A DNA stretch of 21,390 bases. It comes from DASWHF01 sp036393295. GTDB lineage: Bacteria > Pseudomonadota > Gammaproteobacteria > Acidiferrobacterales > UBA6901. Positions 21,390-21,390 of the stretch are shown piece by piece. Numbering within the stretch: position 1 is the first letter of the stretch; each line of letters opens with the position of its first letter. Below the pieces are notes generated by a model. That model had not been told where the DNA came from and did no database searches. It was given only the letters and a program-made list of their open reading frames with translations. A program made the translations under genes and the position numbers. The DNA lies in contig DASWHF010000127.1 in assembly GCA_036393295.1 (NCBI GenBank), positions 1 through 21,390 on the forward strand, read 5' to 3'.

Positions 21390-21390
21390 C

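Noticed and set aside
1..21390. CRISPR array, tRNA, rRNA, intact transposon or prophage genes
   Set aside because: No regularly spaced repeats, cloverleaf, rRNA-like sequence, transposase or integrase frame was recognised on either strand.

Overview
This GC-rich window looks like a chromosomal segment of a gammaproteobacterium or betaproteobacterium. Gram-negative markers are a TonB-receptor fragment, a porin fragment, a periplasmic c-type cytochrome, an rml (dTDP-rhamnose) operon and a YoaA-type helicase. The sulfur-handling genes fit a sulfur-metabolising lineage, but that is inference and I cannot place the genus.

Region 1 (1-4960) mixes live genes with broken ones. A FecA-like TonB receptor fragment, cut at both ends, starts inside a perfect 15-bp hairpin. 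An intact minus-strand pair follows: an osmoprotectant-type ABC ATPase and a fused binding-protein/permease. Next come an eroded asparagine synthetase tail (plus strand), an orphan SAM methyltransferase (minus strand) and a porin fragment (minus strand). Three unrelated degraded genes in 5 kb suggest repeated insertion and deletion here.

Region 2 (4958-12977) is mainly metabolic. It holds a cytochrome c'-like protein, DNA-3-methyladenine glycosylase I (tag, minus strand) and an acetate kinase-phosphoketolase operon. That operon is preceded by an FNR/Anr-type box placed exactly as in class II activated promoters. Two small YeeE/YedE-type sulfur transporter subunits, an ETHE1-like persulfide dioxygenase and a transaldolase follow. 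Phosphoketolase makes acetyl phosphate from xylulose-5-P or fructose-6-P, acetate kinase turns it into ATP plus acetate, and transaldolase feeds the sugar-phosphate pool. The transporter/dioxygenase set handles sulfane sulfur.

Region 3 (13030-15076, minus strand) holds a HigBA-type toxin-antitoxin pair and an MgtE magnesium channel/transporter.

Region 4 (15280-20581, plus strand) is the compact rmlBACD operon for dTDP-L-rhamnose. Its genes are joined by 4-bp stop/start overlaps and run by an 8-bp overlap into a YoaA/DinG-type Fe-S helicase.

Region 5 (20708-21390) encodes a two-part protein: a histone H1/AlgP-like lysine-rich tail fused to a small beta-barrel resembling EF-Tu domain 2. A long inverted repeat and a REP-like palindrome follow at the window edge. 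This fusion is the least conventional protein here. No rRNA, tRNA, CRISPR array or intact mobile element was seen.
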